DNA of 64,000 bases from Haloarcula salina (GTDB lineage Archaea; Halobacteriota; Halobacteria; Halobacteriales; Haloarculaceae). Location: assembly GCF_010119195.1 (NCBI RefSeq), contig NZ_WRXL01000001.1, positions 310,001-374,000 on the forward strand, given 5' to 3'. Below, piece after piece: positions 8,457 to 17,332 of this stretch; the first letter of the stretch is position 1; each line of letters starts with the position of its first letter. The translations under genes and the position numbers were made by a program. The notes beneath the pieces are model-generated. The model saw only the letters and a program-made list of their open reading frames with translations. It was not told the origin of the DNA and ran no database searches.

Positions 8457-9104
8457 CTACGCGGGCGAGACGACCGCGCCGTTCGCGGCGATACCCGAGA
8501 GATCGGCGTCGGTGAACCGGTCGGCGATTTCGAGCGTCAGGTTCGCCTCAATGAACGCGGCGACGACGATGAGGGCCACTGCGAGCGTGAGGAGCCAACC
8601 GGCTTCGCGGAGGTCCCGGGTCGTGAGGAGGGCGTCCGTGCGCCCGCGGAGGTACTGGATCGACAGCCAGCCGAAACGGAGGCCGACGGCGGCGACGACG
8701 AGCAGCGCCGGAATCTCGACGAGGCCGTGAGGAACGATGAGCGCCGCGACGACGACCGGGGAGACCTGCTTGAGCGCGATGGCGACGATCGCGCCGATGA
8801 CGAAGCCGTTCAGGACCAGCGACAGCACGGTCGCGGCCCCGAGCGAGACGGCCCCGAGGAACATGACGAACAAGGCGCCGAGGTTGTGGACGGCGAGCGA
8901 GACGGTGGTGAGCTCGACCGGCGTGAACGGGCTCTGTCCGGCAGTTCCAGGGGCTTGCAACCACGACGACGGGACCTGGCTCCCGAGCGCGAAGCCGACC
9001 AGCCCGCTCGCGAGCAGGAGCAGCGCCGCGACGGGGACGTACCGAGCGATCCAGCGGCGGTAGAGGCGTGCCGCCGGGGGCGGGCGAGGGACCATGTACG
9101 CCAC
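8457..9104 (-). CDS. Stage II sporulation protein M (SpoIIM) family membrane protein
   Basis: A 215-residue integral membrane protein with about five hydrophobic helices. The central stretch VHNLGALFVMFLGAVSLGAA, then NGFVIGAIV and PHGLVEIPALL, is the family signature (HN.. and PHG..E). Archaea do not sporulate. The family is widespread and is often found beside RDD proteins or transport genes; its molecular role is unresolved. The start may be MAYMVPRP (9104) or the second Met three codons on. Confidence 0.85.
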   Translation of the reverse strand: MAYMVPRPPPAARLYRRWIARYVPVAALLLLASGLVGFALGSQVPSSWLQAPGTAGQSPFTPVELTTVSLAVHNLGALFVMFLGAVSLGAATVLSLVLNGFVIGAIVAIALKQVSPVVVAALIVPHGLVEIPALLVVAAVGLRFGWLSIQYLRGRTDALLTTRDLREAGWLLTLAVALIVVAAFIEANLTLEIADRFTDADLSGIAANGAVVSPA

Positions 9105-9236
9105 TTGGCGGGCGACGACAAAAAGCGTCGATGGCTCTGTAGACAGGGGTCCGCCGGTGAAAAGTGGTGGCGCTCACTCCCGGCGAGTGACGACAGTCAC
9201 CAGTAGCTAAATTTACGCCGCGCGTGTGCCGCCGGT

Positions 9237-9308
9237 ATGGGCGTCGATCGGTGGAGCTATCGACCGGCAGGAAGCGTCCGAATCCGGGAGAAATCGACGG
9301 ATGAGTAG
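9237..9308 (+). CDS. Possible 23-codon upstream ORF of the permease gene
   Basis: An ATG at 9237 lies about 25 bases after the AT-rich box CTAAATTTAC (9207-9216), where a leaderless transcript would be expected to begin. It encodes 23 residues beginning MGVDRWSYRPAG and ends with TAG at 9306-9308, overlapping the permease ATG (9301) by 8 bases. It could be a translated leader peptide coupling translation into the permease, or chance. There is no homology evidence. Confidence 0.25.
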   Translation: MGVDRWSYRPAGSVRIREKSTDE

Positions 9309-10755
9309 CCACGACGAGCGGTCGCCACAGGCCGAACTCGGTCTCCTCGACGCGACGATGATCGGGATGGGCGCGATGATCGGAGCCGGGATCTTCGTCC
9401 TGACGGGGCTGGCGGCGGAGATCGCCGGCCCCGCCGCGCTCCTCGTGTTCGTCCTCAACGGCGTCGTCACCGCCTTCACCGGCCTCTCGTACGCCGAACT
9501 GGCGAGCGCGATTCCCAAGAGCGGCGGCGGGTACGCGTTCGTCCGCGAGGTGTTCGACGACTTCCAGTCGTTCCTGATGGGCTGGATGCTCTGGTTCGCG
9601 TACATGATCGCCGGCGCGCTGTACGCGCTGGGGTTCGCGCCGAACTTCCTCGAGTTGCTCCACGTCTACGGGGTCGTCGCGCCGCCGGATCAGGTCGGCG
9701 CGCTCGCGCTCCCGGCCGTCGACGCCGCCGTCCCGGCGGGACTGGCGCTCGCGTTCGTCGCCGTCGCGCTGTTCGTCGCCGTCAACGCCGTCTCGACGGC
9801 CGCGAGCGGGAGCATCGAGACGATCTTCACGGCGACGAAGGTCACGATACTCCTGGTGTTCGTCGCCTTCGGCGCGGTGTCGCCGATGTTCTCCACCGCC
9901 GAGTTCCAGCCCCTGTTCCCCGAGGAATCGGGCGCGTTCGCGATACTGCCCGCGATGGGGCTGACGTTCATCGCCTTCGAGGGGTACGACCTCATCACGA
10001 CGGTCACGGAGGAGGTGAAGAACCCGCGCGAGAACATCCCGAAGGCCATCTTCGTCAGTCTCGGGGCGACCGTGCTCGTTTACGTGGCGGTCGTCACGGT
10101 CGCCATCGGCACCCTCGGGGCCCAGGGGTTGGCCGAGGCGGGCGAGGCCGGCATCGCACGCGCAGCCACAACGTTCATGCCGACGGGGCTGCCGGTCATC
10201 AAGAACGGCGGCGCGGTCATCGTCTTCGGGGCCGTGTTCTCGACCCTGACGGCGCTGAACGCCGTGGTCATCGCCTCCTCGCGCGTCGCGTTCTCGATGG
10301 GGCGCGAGGGACAGTTGCTCCCGTCGTTCGGCCAACTCCACCACCGCTTCGGGACGCCGTTCGCCGCCATCGTCGCGAGCGCCGTAGTGATGCTCGGGTC
10401 GGTGGTCCTGCCGACGAAGAGTGCCGGCAACATGTCGAGCCTGTTCTTCCTGCTCTCCTTCGTCGTCGTCAACGGGGCCGTGATCAAACTCCGTCGGGAG
10501 CGACCGGACATGAACCGACCCTACGAACTCCCGTACTACCCGATTCCGCCGCTGCTCGGGATCCTGCTGAATCTCGTCCTGACCGTCGTGCTGGTGGGCT
10601 ATCTGGTCCGAACCGATCCGGTCGCACTGGTGCTCAGCGGCGGCTGGATCGCCCTCGGCGTGATCGCGTACTACGGGCTGGCGGCCGTTCGATCGGAACC
10701 GGGTACCGAGAGGGAACCGAGCGACAGTGCGGAGCTGCTTACCGAGGACGACTGA
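9301..10755 (+). CDS. APC-superfamily amino acid permease
   Basis: A 484-residue transporter with about 12 membrane helices. The first helix contains the conserved MIGMGAMIGAGIFVLTG that binds the substrate backbone in APC transporters. FIAFEGYDLITTVTEEVKNP and ASSRVAFSMGREGQLLPSFGQLH are further family motifs. Cationic or neutral amino acids are the likely substrates. ATG 9301 was preferred over an upstream GTG at 9226 because it lies right before the family's usual N-terminus. Two bases separate it from a TrkA-like regulatory gene, so the pair is one operon. Confidence 0.87.
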   Translation: MSSHDERSPQAELGLLDATMIGMGAMIGAGIFVLTGLAAEIAGPAALLVFVLNGVVTAFTGLSYAELASAIPKSGGGYAFVREVFDDFQSFLMGWMLWFAYMIAGALYALGFAPNFLELLHVYGVVAPPDQVGALALPAVDAAVPAGLALAFVAVALFVAVNAVSTAASGSIETIFTATKVTILLVFVAFGAVSPMFSTAEFQPLFPEESGAFAILPAMGLTFIAFEGYDLITTVTEEVKNPRENIPKAIFVSLGATVLVYVAVVTVAIGTLGAQGLAEAGEAGIARAATTFMPTGLPVIKNGGAVIVFGAVFSTLTALNAVVIASSRVAFSMGREGQLLPSFGQLHHRFGTPFAAIVASAVVMLGSVVLPTKSAGNMSSLFFLLSFVVVNGAVIKLRRERPDMNRPYELPYYPIPPLLGILLNLVLTVVLVGYLVRTDPVALVLSGGWIALGVIAYYGLAAVRSEPGTEREPSDSAELLTEDD

Positions 10756-10757
10756 CA

Positions 10758-11411
10758 ATGACACAGAAACTCGACATAGTCATCGCGGGCGGCGGGCGCG
10801 TCGGCTCCCAGACGGCCGAACTGCTCGTCGACCGGGGCAACGACGTGACGATCATCGAACGGGACGAGGACGCGGTCGACGCCATCGCCGAGAAGTGGAT
10901 GGCGACGGTCATTACCGGCGACGCGACGGACCCGAACATCCTCGAACAGGCGAGCATCGAGAGCGCGGACGTGATCGCCGCGCTCACCGGTGATACAGGG
11001 CTGAATCTCGCCATTTGCATGGCCGCGAAGGAACTGGCACCGGGCATTCGGACGGTGGCCAGAATCGACAGGGCGTCGGCGGAGAGCTACGCGCGGTTCG
11101 TCGACGCCGTCCTCTACCCCGAACGGGCCGGCGCGCGGCAGGCGGCGAACGAGATCGTCGGCAGCGACGTGCAGACGCTCGCAGACGTGACCAGCACGCT
11201 CGACATCATGGACATCCTCGTCGAAGAGGGCGCGCCCGCCGCCGGCAAACAGCTCGCGGACGTGCGATTCCCCGCGGGCACGTTGGTCATCTCCGGCGAG
11301 GACGGCGACCGCATCGCGCGCCCGGAGACCACGCTAGAGGCCGGGAAACGCTACATCGTCGCCGTCGAGCCGGACGTGGTCGACGAGGTGCTGAACCTGT
11401 TGCGGGGCTGA
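10758..11411 (+). CDS. TrkA-type NAD-binding / RCK regulatory protein
   Basis: A 217-residue protein with two domains. Residues 1-130 form a Rossmann RCK_N fold (IVIAGGGRVGSQTAELLVDRG, then VTIIERDE and ITGDATDP). Residues 135-217 form an RCK_C domain (LDIMDILVEEGAPAAGKQLADVRFPAGTLV). Such proteins gate K+ channels or bind membrane transporters and respond to NAD(H) or nucleotides. Here it starts 2 bases after an APC permease and no Trk pore gene is near, so the permease is the likely partner. Confidence 0.88.
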   Translation: MTQKLDIVIAGGGRVGSQTAELLVDRGNDVTIIERDEDAVDAIAEKWMATVITGDATDPNILEQASIESADVIAALTGDTGLNLAICMAAKELAPGIRTVARIDRASAESYARFVDAVLYPERAGARQAANEIVGSDVQTLADVTSTLDIMDILVEEGAPAAGKQLADVRFPAGTLVISGEDGDRIARPETTLEAGKRYIVAVEPDVVDEVLNLLRG

Positions 11412-11470
11412 GCGGCGGCTCCCGTCAGCGCCGAGAATTTGACAGCCGCTCACACACCTGTCGAATATCC

Positions 11471-11498
11471 AAAAAATACTTAGTGGTCGTAATTATAT
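11471..11498 (+). promoter_or_regulatory. AT-rich promoter of the PAPS-reductase-family gene
   Basis: AAAAAATACTTAG at 11471-11483 is about 28-38 bases before the ATG at 11510, the expected TATA position for a nearly leaderless transcript. A second AT patch (AATTATAT, 11491-11498) is probably too close to the start to be the TATA box. Confidence 0.5.
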
Positions 11499-11509
11499 CT
11501 CATTACACT

Positions 11510-12487
11510 ATGTCCGAATCAGCCGAGTTCCCGGACTATCTGGACGTCGATTACACCGACGGCGAGGGCGAAGAGCCCGCCGAGTATCCCACGATCAACC
11601 ACAAGATCGAGAAGGCGATCGAGGTCACGAAGACCGGCCTCGAAGAGTACGAGAACCCCGTGGTCATGTGGACCGGCGGGAAAGACTCGACGCTGACGCT
11701 GTACTTCGTCAAGGAGGTCGCGGACCGCTTCGACCTCGAGGTCCCCCCGGTCGTCTTCATCGACCACTACCAGCACTTCGACGAGCTCATCGACTTCGTC
11801 GAGCACTGGGCCGACGAGTGGGACCTCGACGTGATCTGGGCGCGCAACGAGGACGTGGGCGAGTACGTCGACGAGAACGGCCTCGAGCCGGGCGACGACA
11901 TCCCCATCAGCGAACTCTCGGAACACAACCAGCACCACGTCCGCAACATCCTCGAGTACGAGGAGGACACGTTCCCGTTCCTGCTGGACACCTACGTCGG
12001 GAACCACCTGCTGAAGACGGTGGCGCTCAACGACGCCATCGAGGAGTACGACGTCGACGGGATCATCTCGGGTATCCGCTGGGACGAACAGGAGTCCCGC
12101 GCCGACGAGACGTTCTTCTCGCCGCGTCACGACCCCGACATCTACCCGCCCCACGACCGCGTCCAGACGATCCTCCAGTTCGCCGAGGCCGACGTGTGGG
12201 AGGCCTTCTGGAACTTCGTCGTCCCGGATACCGTCGAGGGCTATCCCGAAGAGGGCTACGTCCCGCAGGGCCAGGACGACCTCCCCGAGGGCATCGAGAA
12301 GGAGGACGTGCCGGTCTCGCCGAAGTACTTCGCCGGGTTCCGCTCGCTCGGCAGCGAGGTCAGCACCGACAAGTCCGCCGAGGAGCCCGCCTGGCTACAG
12401 GACATGGAGAACACGACCGAGCGCGCCGGCCGCGCCCAGGACAAAGAGGACCTGATGGAGCGCCTGCGCGACCTCGGCTACATGTAA
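11510..12487 (+). CDS. Phosphoadenosine phosphosulfate reductase (PAPS/PP-loop) family protein
   Basis: A 325-residue PP-loop protein. VVMWTGGKDSTLTLYFVKE (about residues 47-65) is the SGGKDS-type ATP-pyrophosphatase loop of the PAPS reductase/ATP sulfurylase group. GIRWDEQESRADE and SPKYFAGFRSLGSE are the motifs expected downstream. In haloarchaea the family is linked to sulfur assimilation, but other adenylyl-group chemistry is possible. The C-terminal KEDLMERLRDLGYM is helical. A palindrome plus T-run just downstream is a good terminator. Single gene with its own promoter. Confidence 0.85.
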   Translation: MSESAEFPDYLDVDYTDGEGEEPAEYPTINHKIEKAIEVTKTGLEEYENPVVMWTGGKDSTLTLYFVKEVADRFDLEVPPVVFIDHYQHFDELIDFVEHWADEWDLDVIWARNEDVGEYVDENGLEPGDDIPISELSEHNQHHVRNILEYEEDTFPFLLDTYVGNHLLKTVALNDAIEEYDVDGIISGIRWDEQESRADETFFSPRHDPDIYPPHDRVQTILQFAEADVWEAFWNFVVPDTVEGYPEEGYVPQGQDDLPEGIEKEDVPVSPKYFAGFRSLGSEVSTDKSAEEPAWLQDMENTTERAGRAQDKEDLMERLRDLGYM

Positions 12488-12499
12488 GCTCGGCCGACT

Positions 12500-12520
12500 G
12501 ACTGCAGTCCTTTTTTTTTT
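12500..12520 (+). terminator. Terminator after the PAPS-reductase-family gene
   Basis: The perfect palindrome GACTGCAGTC (12500-12509) is followed, one base later, by ten consecutive T (12511-12520), 13 bases after the stop codon. The T-run alone is a strong archaeal termination signal. Confidence 0.75.
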
Positions 12521-12931
12521 CGACGTGCCGGCCGAGAGGCCTCCCAGAGAACCGCTGACGAGAGCGGGCTCCGGTCGCAGTATTTGTAACATAAAATAAT
12601 GTATTATTAGTTCGACACGAGTCGATGGGGCGAATTCGGCGTTCGTTCAATTCCTTCGAGGGAGCCATCTTTTCGCGAGTCCGCCCGTCACTCTGTCTTT
12701 CCACCGAACACGTCCGAGATCACCGGTGTGACTCGGATGAGTGTGACACTCACGCTACCGGTCGAAGCCGACTGTCTCCCGCAAATTCGACTCGGTCTGG
12801 GTGGGGAGGCAGCGCCTTGATTTCATACTCTCATTCGCCGATATTGGACCTAAGAGCCCGCTACACCCCGAATATTCACACATAGACAATTGTCGTATAA
12901 ACATTTAGGTATTGTCGAATTGTACCGGCTG
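12521..12931. other. Intergenic region with promoter for the small zinc protein
   Basis: About 410 bases without a convincing gene. Short open frames here have no coding character. The right end is AT-rich and contains the palindrome GACAATTGTC (12885-12894) followed at once by GTATAAACATTTA (12896-12908), a plausible TATA box about 25-35 bases before the ATG at 12932. The palindrome overlapping the promoter edge could be an operator. Confidence 0.4.
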
Positions 12932-13048
12932 ATGATGAACGCGACCCAGTACAAGTGTCCGAAGTGCGGCGAAGAACTGAGCTACGTAACGACGAAGCAC
13001 AACGGCTGTTCGAACTGCGGCTTCGTCCCGCCCCACAGCGCCGAGTGA
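12932..13048 (+). CDS. 38-residue zinc-ribbon protein
   Basis: A very small ORF (ATG 12932, TGA 13046-13048) encoding a treble-clef-like protein. Its two CxxC knuckles are YKCPKCGEE and NGCSNCGFV, 17 residues apart. The spacing and the size are typical of haloarchaeal micro zinc-ribbon proteins, which are thought to bind nucleic acid or protein partners. It has its own TATA-like promoter. Either of two adjacent Met codons could start it. Function unknown. Confidence 0.75.
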   Translation: MMNATQYKCPKCGEELSYVTTKHNGCSNCGFVPPHSAE

Positions 13049-13280
13049 GCGCGCCGGCGTGAGCCGTAGGGTCGCTCTGTCCCGGCGACCCGTGGCGCTT
13101 GCCGTTCCGTCGCTCTGCCGCAGTGGCTCGGCGCCACCGCGGTGAACGCGCTCCGGCGACCACGTAGCCTGTCCCGAACCGCGATTCCGTGCACGCGGAC
13201 CCCCCGCAGCCGGCGAGCCGTTCCGCTCCCGTCCGTCCGGCTTCGCCACCTATTTTCTCCGTCTCGCCGTAGGGTCGCCC

Positions 13281-14471
13281 ATGTCGGACAGCCGAGACCG
13301 GGGGCTGCTCGCTGGCGTCGTCTTCGCCGTCCTGCTCGCGCAGGTCCTCCTCTACCCCGGCGTCGACCGCCTCGTGGGGGCGCTGGGGGCGTCGTCCGAC
13401 CTGAACGCGAGCATGTGGTTCCTCGCCACAGAGTTCGGGGCGTTCGTCGTCTTCGCCGGCGTCTGGGGCGCACTCAGCGACGTGAGCGGGCGGCGGACGC
13501 CGTTCATCGCCGGCGGCGCGGCCGCCGGTGCGGTTCTCTACGCAGTCCTCGGATGGTTTGCCGGGGATATCCAGACGCCGTTTCTCCTGGTGCTCTCCGT
13601 CCGAACGCTCCAGGGCGCGGCCACCATCGCGGCGTTCTCGCTCTCGATGACGATGCTGATGGACCTCGGCGGCGGCCACGGCAAGAACATGGGCGCGGCG
13701 GGCATCGCCATCGGCTCGGGGACGGCCCTGGGCGCGCCCCTCGGCGGGCAGTTGTACGAGGTCGCGACGCCACTACCGCTGTATGCGGCGAGCGCCCTCC
13801 TGCTCGCGGTGGCCGGCCTCGCCCTGGTCGTCGAGGACCGCGCCCCCGACGGCGACGGGCGGACGCTCGCGGCCGCGCTCACCGGCCTCAGACGGACGCC
13901 GACGCTGTCGATCCCCTACGCCTTCGGGTTCGTCGACCGGATGACCGCCGGCTTCTTCGCGCTCGTCGGAACGCTGTACTTCCGCGAGACGTTCGGTCTC
14001 GGACCGGGCGAGACGGGCGTCATGCTGTCGCTCTTCTTCGCGCCCTTCGCCCTCCTGCAGTACCCCTTCGGGACGCTCTCGGACCGAATCGGTCGGACGG
14101 TCCCCATCGTCGTCGGGTCGCTGCTGTACGGCCTCGTCGTCATCGCCGTCGGACTGGCCCCCACGGTGACCACGGCCGGCGCGGGCATGGTCGCGACCGG
14201 GGTCATCGGCGCGCTGATGGCCCCGGCGACGATGGCGCTCGTCTCCGACCTCGCGGCGTCGACCGAGCGCGGCACGGCGATGGCGGGATTCAACGTCTTC
14301 GGGAGCGTCGGCTTCCTCGCCGGCATCCTCGTCGGCGGCGGCGTCGCGGGCGCGTTCGGCTACCTCCCCGCGTTCCTCGTCGCCGGAGGGACCGAAGTGG
14401 CTATCGCCGTCCTCGCCCTCCCGCGCCTGCTCGGCCTCGACGCGCCGGCCGAGGAGCCAGTCGAGGGCTGA
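13281..14471 (+). CDS. MFS transporter
   Basis: A 396-residue protein with 12 predicted membrane helices. The loop between helices 2 and 3 reads GALSDVSGRRTPF, the major-facilitator motif (GxxxDxxGRR). The equivalent second-half loop is GTLSDRIGRTVP. Helix 5 has the GSGTALGAPLGGQLY antiporter-like glycine/proline motif, suggesting drug:H+ or metabolite antiport, but the substrate is unknown. The stop codon is followed at once by ACGGACTGCTGT, an element also found after the RiPP precursor. Confidence 0.87.
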   Translation: MSDSRDRGLLAGVVFAVLLAQVLLYPGVDRLVGALGASSDLNASMWFLATEFGAFVVFAGVWGALSDVSGRRTPFIAGGAAAGAVLYAVLGWFAGDIQTPFLLVLSVRTLQGAATIAAFSLSMTMLMDLGGGHGKNMGAAGIAIGSGTALGAPLGGQLYEVATPLPLYAASALLLAVAGLALVVEDRAPDGDGRTLAAALTGLRRTPTLSIPYAFGFVDRMTAGFFALVGTLYFRETFGLGPGETGVMLSLFFAPFALLQYPFGTLSDRIGRTVPIVVGSLLYGLVVIAVGLAPTVTTAGAGMVATGVIGALMAPATMALVSDLAASTERGTAMAGFNVFGSVGFLAGILVGGGVAGAFGYLPAFLVAGGTEVAIAVLALPRLLGLDAPAEEPVEG

Positions 14472-14604
14472 TACGGACTGCTGTCCGTCAGCATCGCACC
14501 AGCCGCCTGCAGTCGAGACGGTCGTCGAAATATCAATTGTCGCGAACGCCGGTTCGTTATTCTCTTGGGTGGCTGAAATAGCTGCTCGGTTCGTCTGCCA
14601 TTGT

Positions 14605-14991
14605 TCATTTGCGGAGGTTCGTGACCTCCATCACAGTCTGAAGAATCTCAGTCTCGAAGTCGCTATCTGCGACGACAAGTTCGTCTCCCGTTGAGCGGGC
14701 TGTGGCCGCAATAAGCATATCAGCAGTTGCCAGTCGCCCCCCATCGGTCATTATTTCGTCTTGGAGGCGTGCGGCCTCGACCGCAATGGGTTCGTTCAGA
14801 TCAAGTGTCTGCACATCCGAAAATTCTTGTCTGACGGCCAGCACGTCAGTTTCGCCGCTTCCAAGCCGCCCGTTGATATACTCGAAGGCGCAGATCGTGG
14901 ACGTGTACCACGGGCGGCCATCATCGATATACTCGACAGCGCGCTCATCTCCTTGTTGGTAGGCGATAATCGCGGAGGTGTCGAGAAACAT
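14605..14991 (-). CDS. vapC: VapC-type PIN-domain toxin
   Basis: A 128-residue PIN nuclease. Acidic active-site residues are visible in MFLDTSAIIAY (D4), CAFEYINGR (E37), LATADMLIAATA and VADSDFETE. These proteins cleave RNA and are neutralised by the partner antitoxin. The gene overlaps the upstream antitoxin gene by one base (14991), the usual vapBC arrangement. The locus is somewhat more AT-rich than its neighbours, in keeping with horizontal movement of toxin-antitoxin pairs. Confidence 0.88.
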   Translation of the reverse strand: MFLDTSAIIAYQQGDERAVEYIDDGRPWYTSTICAFEYINGRLGSGETDVLAVRQEFSDVQTLDLNEPIAVEAARLQDEIMTDGGRLATADMLIAATARSTGDELVVADSDFETEILQTVMEVTNLRK

Positions 14992-15185
14992 TACCGCTCG
15001 CGACCTTCTCGTACGATTTCCAGTGCTTCCTCAGCTTCTTCATCAGACAGTGTCCCTGGAGACATCCCGTCTCCGGTCGCTGCAACGATTCGGAGCAGAA
15101 ATTCATCCCACGTCTCGTCTTCTCGTTTCGCCTCGTCGAGTCTGTTTTTCGTGTCGGTGTCTATTGGAATGGACGTACGGCTCAT
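14991..15185 (-). CDS. vapB: VapB-type antitoxin
   Basis: A 64-residue protein. The N-terminus MSRTSIPIDTDTKNRLDEAKREDETWDEFL is a short strand followed by a helix with the ribbon-helix-helix character of haloarchaeal VapB proteins. The acidic C-terminal half (LSDEEAEEALEIVREGRER) probably binds the toxin. It is translated first and overlaps vapC by one base. RHH antitoxins normally repress their own promoter, which here would lie in the AT-rich stretch 15186-15230. Confidence 0.85.
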   Translation of the reverse strand: MSRTSIPIDTDTKNRLDEAKREDETWDEFLLRIVAATGDGMSPGTLSDEEAEEALEIVREGRER

Positions 15186-15267
15186 ATGAATTTCTAGTGA
15201 ATTTCTCGGTTATGAGTGTTTGCCCTGTACTGTCAAATAGCCGGTAGAGCTCCGTGAAGAGAAGCAT

Positions 15268-15285
15268 CGTATTCACAACGACTGA
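15268..15285 (+). repeat. 18-bp repeat CGTATTCACAACGACTGA, copy A
   Basis: Identical in reverse complement to 32956-32973, and closely related to 33294-33311. It lies between the vapBC promoter and the 3' end of the acyl-CoA ligase gene, 25 bases before that gene's stop. CTGTACTG occurs 36 bases upstream of GTATTCACAAC here, and 27 bases upstream at 33260, so the shared unit is larger than the 18 bp. It may be a mobile-element end. Confidence 0.55.
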
Positions 15286-15310
15286 GAGACGGCTACAGCA
15301 GGCCGTCAGA

Positions 15311-17332
15311 TTACCGGGCCTCGCGGACGGTCTCCAGGGCATCGGGGTTCTCGATGCTGGACATGTCGCCGAGGTCCTCGTCCCGGTAGACCGCCTCGAT
15401 GGCTCGGCGGATGATCTTCCCGGACTGGGTCTTGGGGAACTCGTCGACGAACAGCACCTCTCGGGGCCGGAACGGCTTGCCCAGTTCCTCGCCGACGGCC
15501 GCGCGGATGGACTCCCGGAGGTCGTCCGAAGGGTCGTAGTCGGGTTCGAGCACGACGTAGAGGACGACGGCGGTCCCGGTGGTGTCGTCCGGCGCGCCGA
15601 CGGCTGCGGCCTGATTGACTGCGGCGTGTTCCATCGCCGCTCCTTCGACTTCCGCGGGACCGACCTTCCGCCCGGCGACGTTGAGCACGTCGTCGGCCCG
15701 CCCGTGGAGGAACCACAGGCCGTCAGCGTCCTTCTGGGCCCAGTCGCCGTGGTCCCACACGTCGTCCCACGTCGACCAGTACTCCGCCAGATAGCGCTCG
15801 TCGCCGCTCCACAGCGACTTCGTCATCGACGGGCAGGAGTCCCGCGCGACGAGGTAGCCCCGCTCGCGGGCGTCGGCGACGGAGTTCCCCTCGGCGTCGA
15901 CGATGTCCACGGCCATCCCGAGGCCGGGCCCGCCGAGCGTGCAGGGCTTGAGCGACTGGATGGGCATCGGCATGAGAAAGCAACCCATGATCTCGGTCCC
16001 GCCGGAGATGTTGACGATCGGGCACTCGCCGCCCCCGACGTGCTCGTAGAACCACATCCAGCTCTCGGGATCCCAGGGCTCGCCGGTCGATCCGAGCAGG
16101 CGGAGACTGGAGAGGTCGTGGCCGTCGAGCCACTCGTCTCCCTTCTTGCGCAGCGCCCGAATCGCGGTCGGTGAGACGCCGAACGTCGTGATGTCGTGAC
16201 GGTCGATCATCGACCAGAAGCGGTCCGGGTCGGGGTGGTCCGGCGCGCCCTCGTACATGAACACCGTGCCGCCGAAGGCGTGGTTCCCGAGCAGGGTCCA
16301 CGGGCCCATCATCCAGCCGATGTCGCTCACCCAGAAGAAGCGGTCGCCGGGCTTGTGATCGAAGCCGAAGTGGATCTCCTTCGCCGCCTGCAGCAGCGAC
16401 CCGGCGTGCGTGTGGACGATGCCTTTCGGTTTCCCCGTCGTCCCCGACGAGTACAGCAGCATCGACTCCTGGTCGCTGGGGAGTTCCTTCGCGGCGTACT
16501 CGTCGTCGGCCTCGCCGACGGTCTCGTCCCACCAGTCGTCGCGGCGCGTCCAGCGGATGGACTCGTCGGGGTCGTCAGCCAGTCCGAGGCGGTCGTAGAC
16601 GACGGTGTGTTCGACCGGGACCTCGCCGAGTTCCTCGCCGGCCTGCTCGATGGCCTCGTCCGCGGTGCCTTTGAGGTGGACGCCGGACCCGCGCCGATAG
16701 AAGCCGTCGCCCGTGAACAGCACGGAGCACTCGGCGTCGGCGATGCGCGTCGCCGTCGCGTCCACGCCGAACCCGGAGAAGATGGGGACCGCGATCGCGC
16801 CGACCTTGAGACAGCCGTACAGTATCGACGCCACCTCGGGGACCATCGGCATGTAGAGGCCGACGGTGTCGCCGGTGTCGACGCCGACCGACTCCAGGTA
16901 GTTCGCCACCCGACTGGCCTGCCGGTCGAGGTCGTGATACGTGATCTGGCGCACGTCGCCGGGCTCGCCCTCCCAGATGAGCGCGACCGCGTTCCGGGTC
17001 CCGCTGTCGCGGCGCGCGTGGCGGTCGAGGACGTTGTGCGCGGCGTTGATCGTCCCGCCGGGGTACCAGTCGGTGAACTGCGGGCCCCGGCTGTCATCTC
17101 GAACGCGGTCGTACTCCTCGAAGAACTCGACGCCGAGGTACTCCGGCAGCAGGTCCCAGAACCACTCGACGCCGGAGGCCGGTTCGCCCGGCACGTCCGT
17201 CGTCGTCCGTTCGATCAGTTCCTCGTAGTCGTCGATGTCGTAGTCCTGCATGAACGCCCAGACGTTCGTGGACTCGACGAACTCCCGGGACGGTTCGTGG
17301 ACGACGGTGTCCGCGTACTCGTGGTCGCTCAT
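15311..17332 (-). CDS. AMP-forming acyl-CoA ligase (acetyl-/acetoacetyl-CoA synthetase-like)
   Basis: A 673-residue adenylate-forming enzyme. The N-terminal ACAS-type extension includes FEEYDRV and FTDWYPGGTINAAHN. The P-loop is LLYSSGTTGKPKGIVHTHAG. SGGTEIMGCF, YWSTWDDVWDHGDWAQKDADG and the C-terminal lysine motif PKTQSGKIIRRAI are all present. It activates a short carboxylic acid to its CoA thioester. Acetate, propionate or acetoacetate are candidates, and the neighbouring hydroxybutyrate-dehydrogenase-like SDR favours a ketone-body-type acid. The start MSDHEYAD (17332) was preferred over an upstream in-frame Met that adds 10 weak residues. A partner SDR gene lies 103 bases upstream on the same strand. 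Confidence 0.85.
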   Translation of the reverse strand: MSDHEYADTVVHEPSREFVESTNVWAFMQDYDIDDYEELIERTTTDVPGEPASGVEWFWDLLPEYLGVEFFEEYDRVRDDSRGPQFTDWYPGGTINAAHNVLDRHARRDSGTRNAVALIWEGEPGDVRQITYHDLDRQASRVANYLESVGVDTGDTVGLYMPMVPEVASILYGCLKVGAIAVPIFSGFGVDATATRIADAECSVLFTGDGFYRRGSGVHLKGTADEAIEQAGEELGEVPVEHTVVYDRLGLADDPDESIRWTRRDDWWDETVGEADDEYAAKELPSDQESMLLYSSGTTGKPKGIVHTHAGSLLQAAKEIHFGFDHKPGDRFFWVSDIGWMMGPWTLLGNHAFGGTVFMYEGAPDHPDPDRFWSMIDRHDITTFGVSPTAIRALRKKGDEWLDGHDLSSLRLLGSTGEPWDPESWMWFYEHVGGGECPIVNISGGTEIMGCFLMPMPIQSLKPCTLGGPGLGMAVDIVDAEGNSVADARERGYLVARDSCPSMTKSLWSGDERYLAEYWSTWDDVWDHGDWAQKDADGLWFLHGRADDVLNVAGRKVGPAEVEGAAMEHAAVNQAAAVGAPDDTTGTAVVLYVVLEPDYDPSDDLRESIRAAVGEELGKPFRPREVLFVDEFPKTQSGKIIRRAIEAVYRDEDLGDMSSIENPDALETVREAR

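Noticed and set aside
8548-10764. A 738-codon minus-strand open frame across the SpoIIM-like and permease genes
   Set aside because: Composition is arginine/glutamate-rich nonsense typical of GC-rich antisense frames, while the genes on the other frames have clear motifs.
12625-12885. 86-codon plus-strand ORF in the 12.5-12.9 kb gap
   Set aside because: Amino acid content is Ser/Arg/Thr-rich and not acidic, unlike real proteins here; no motif or start signals.
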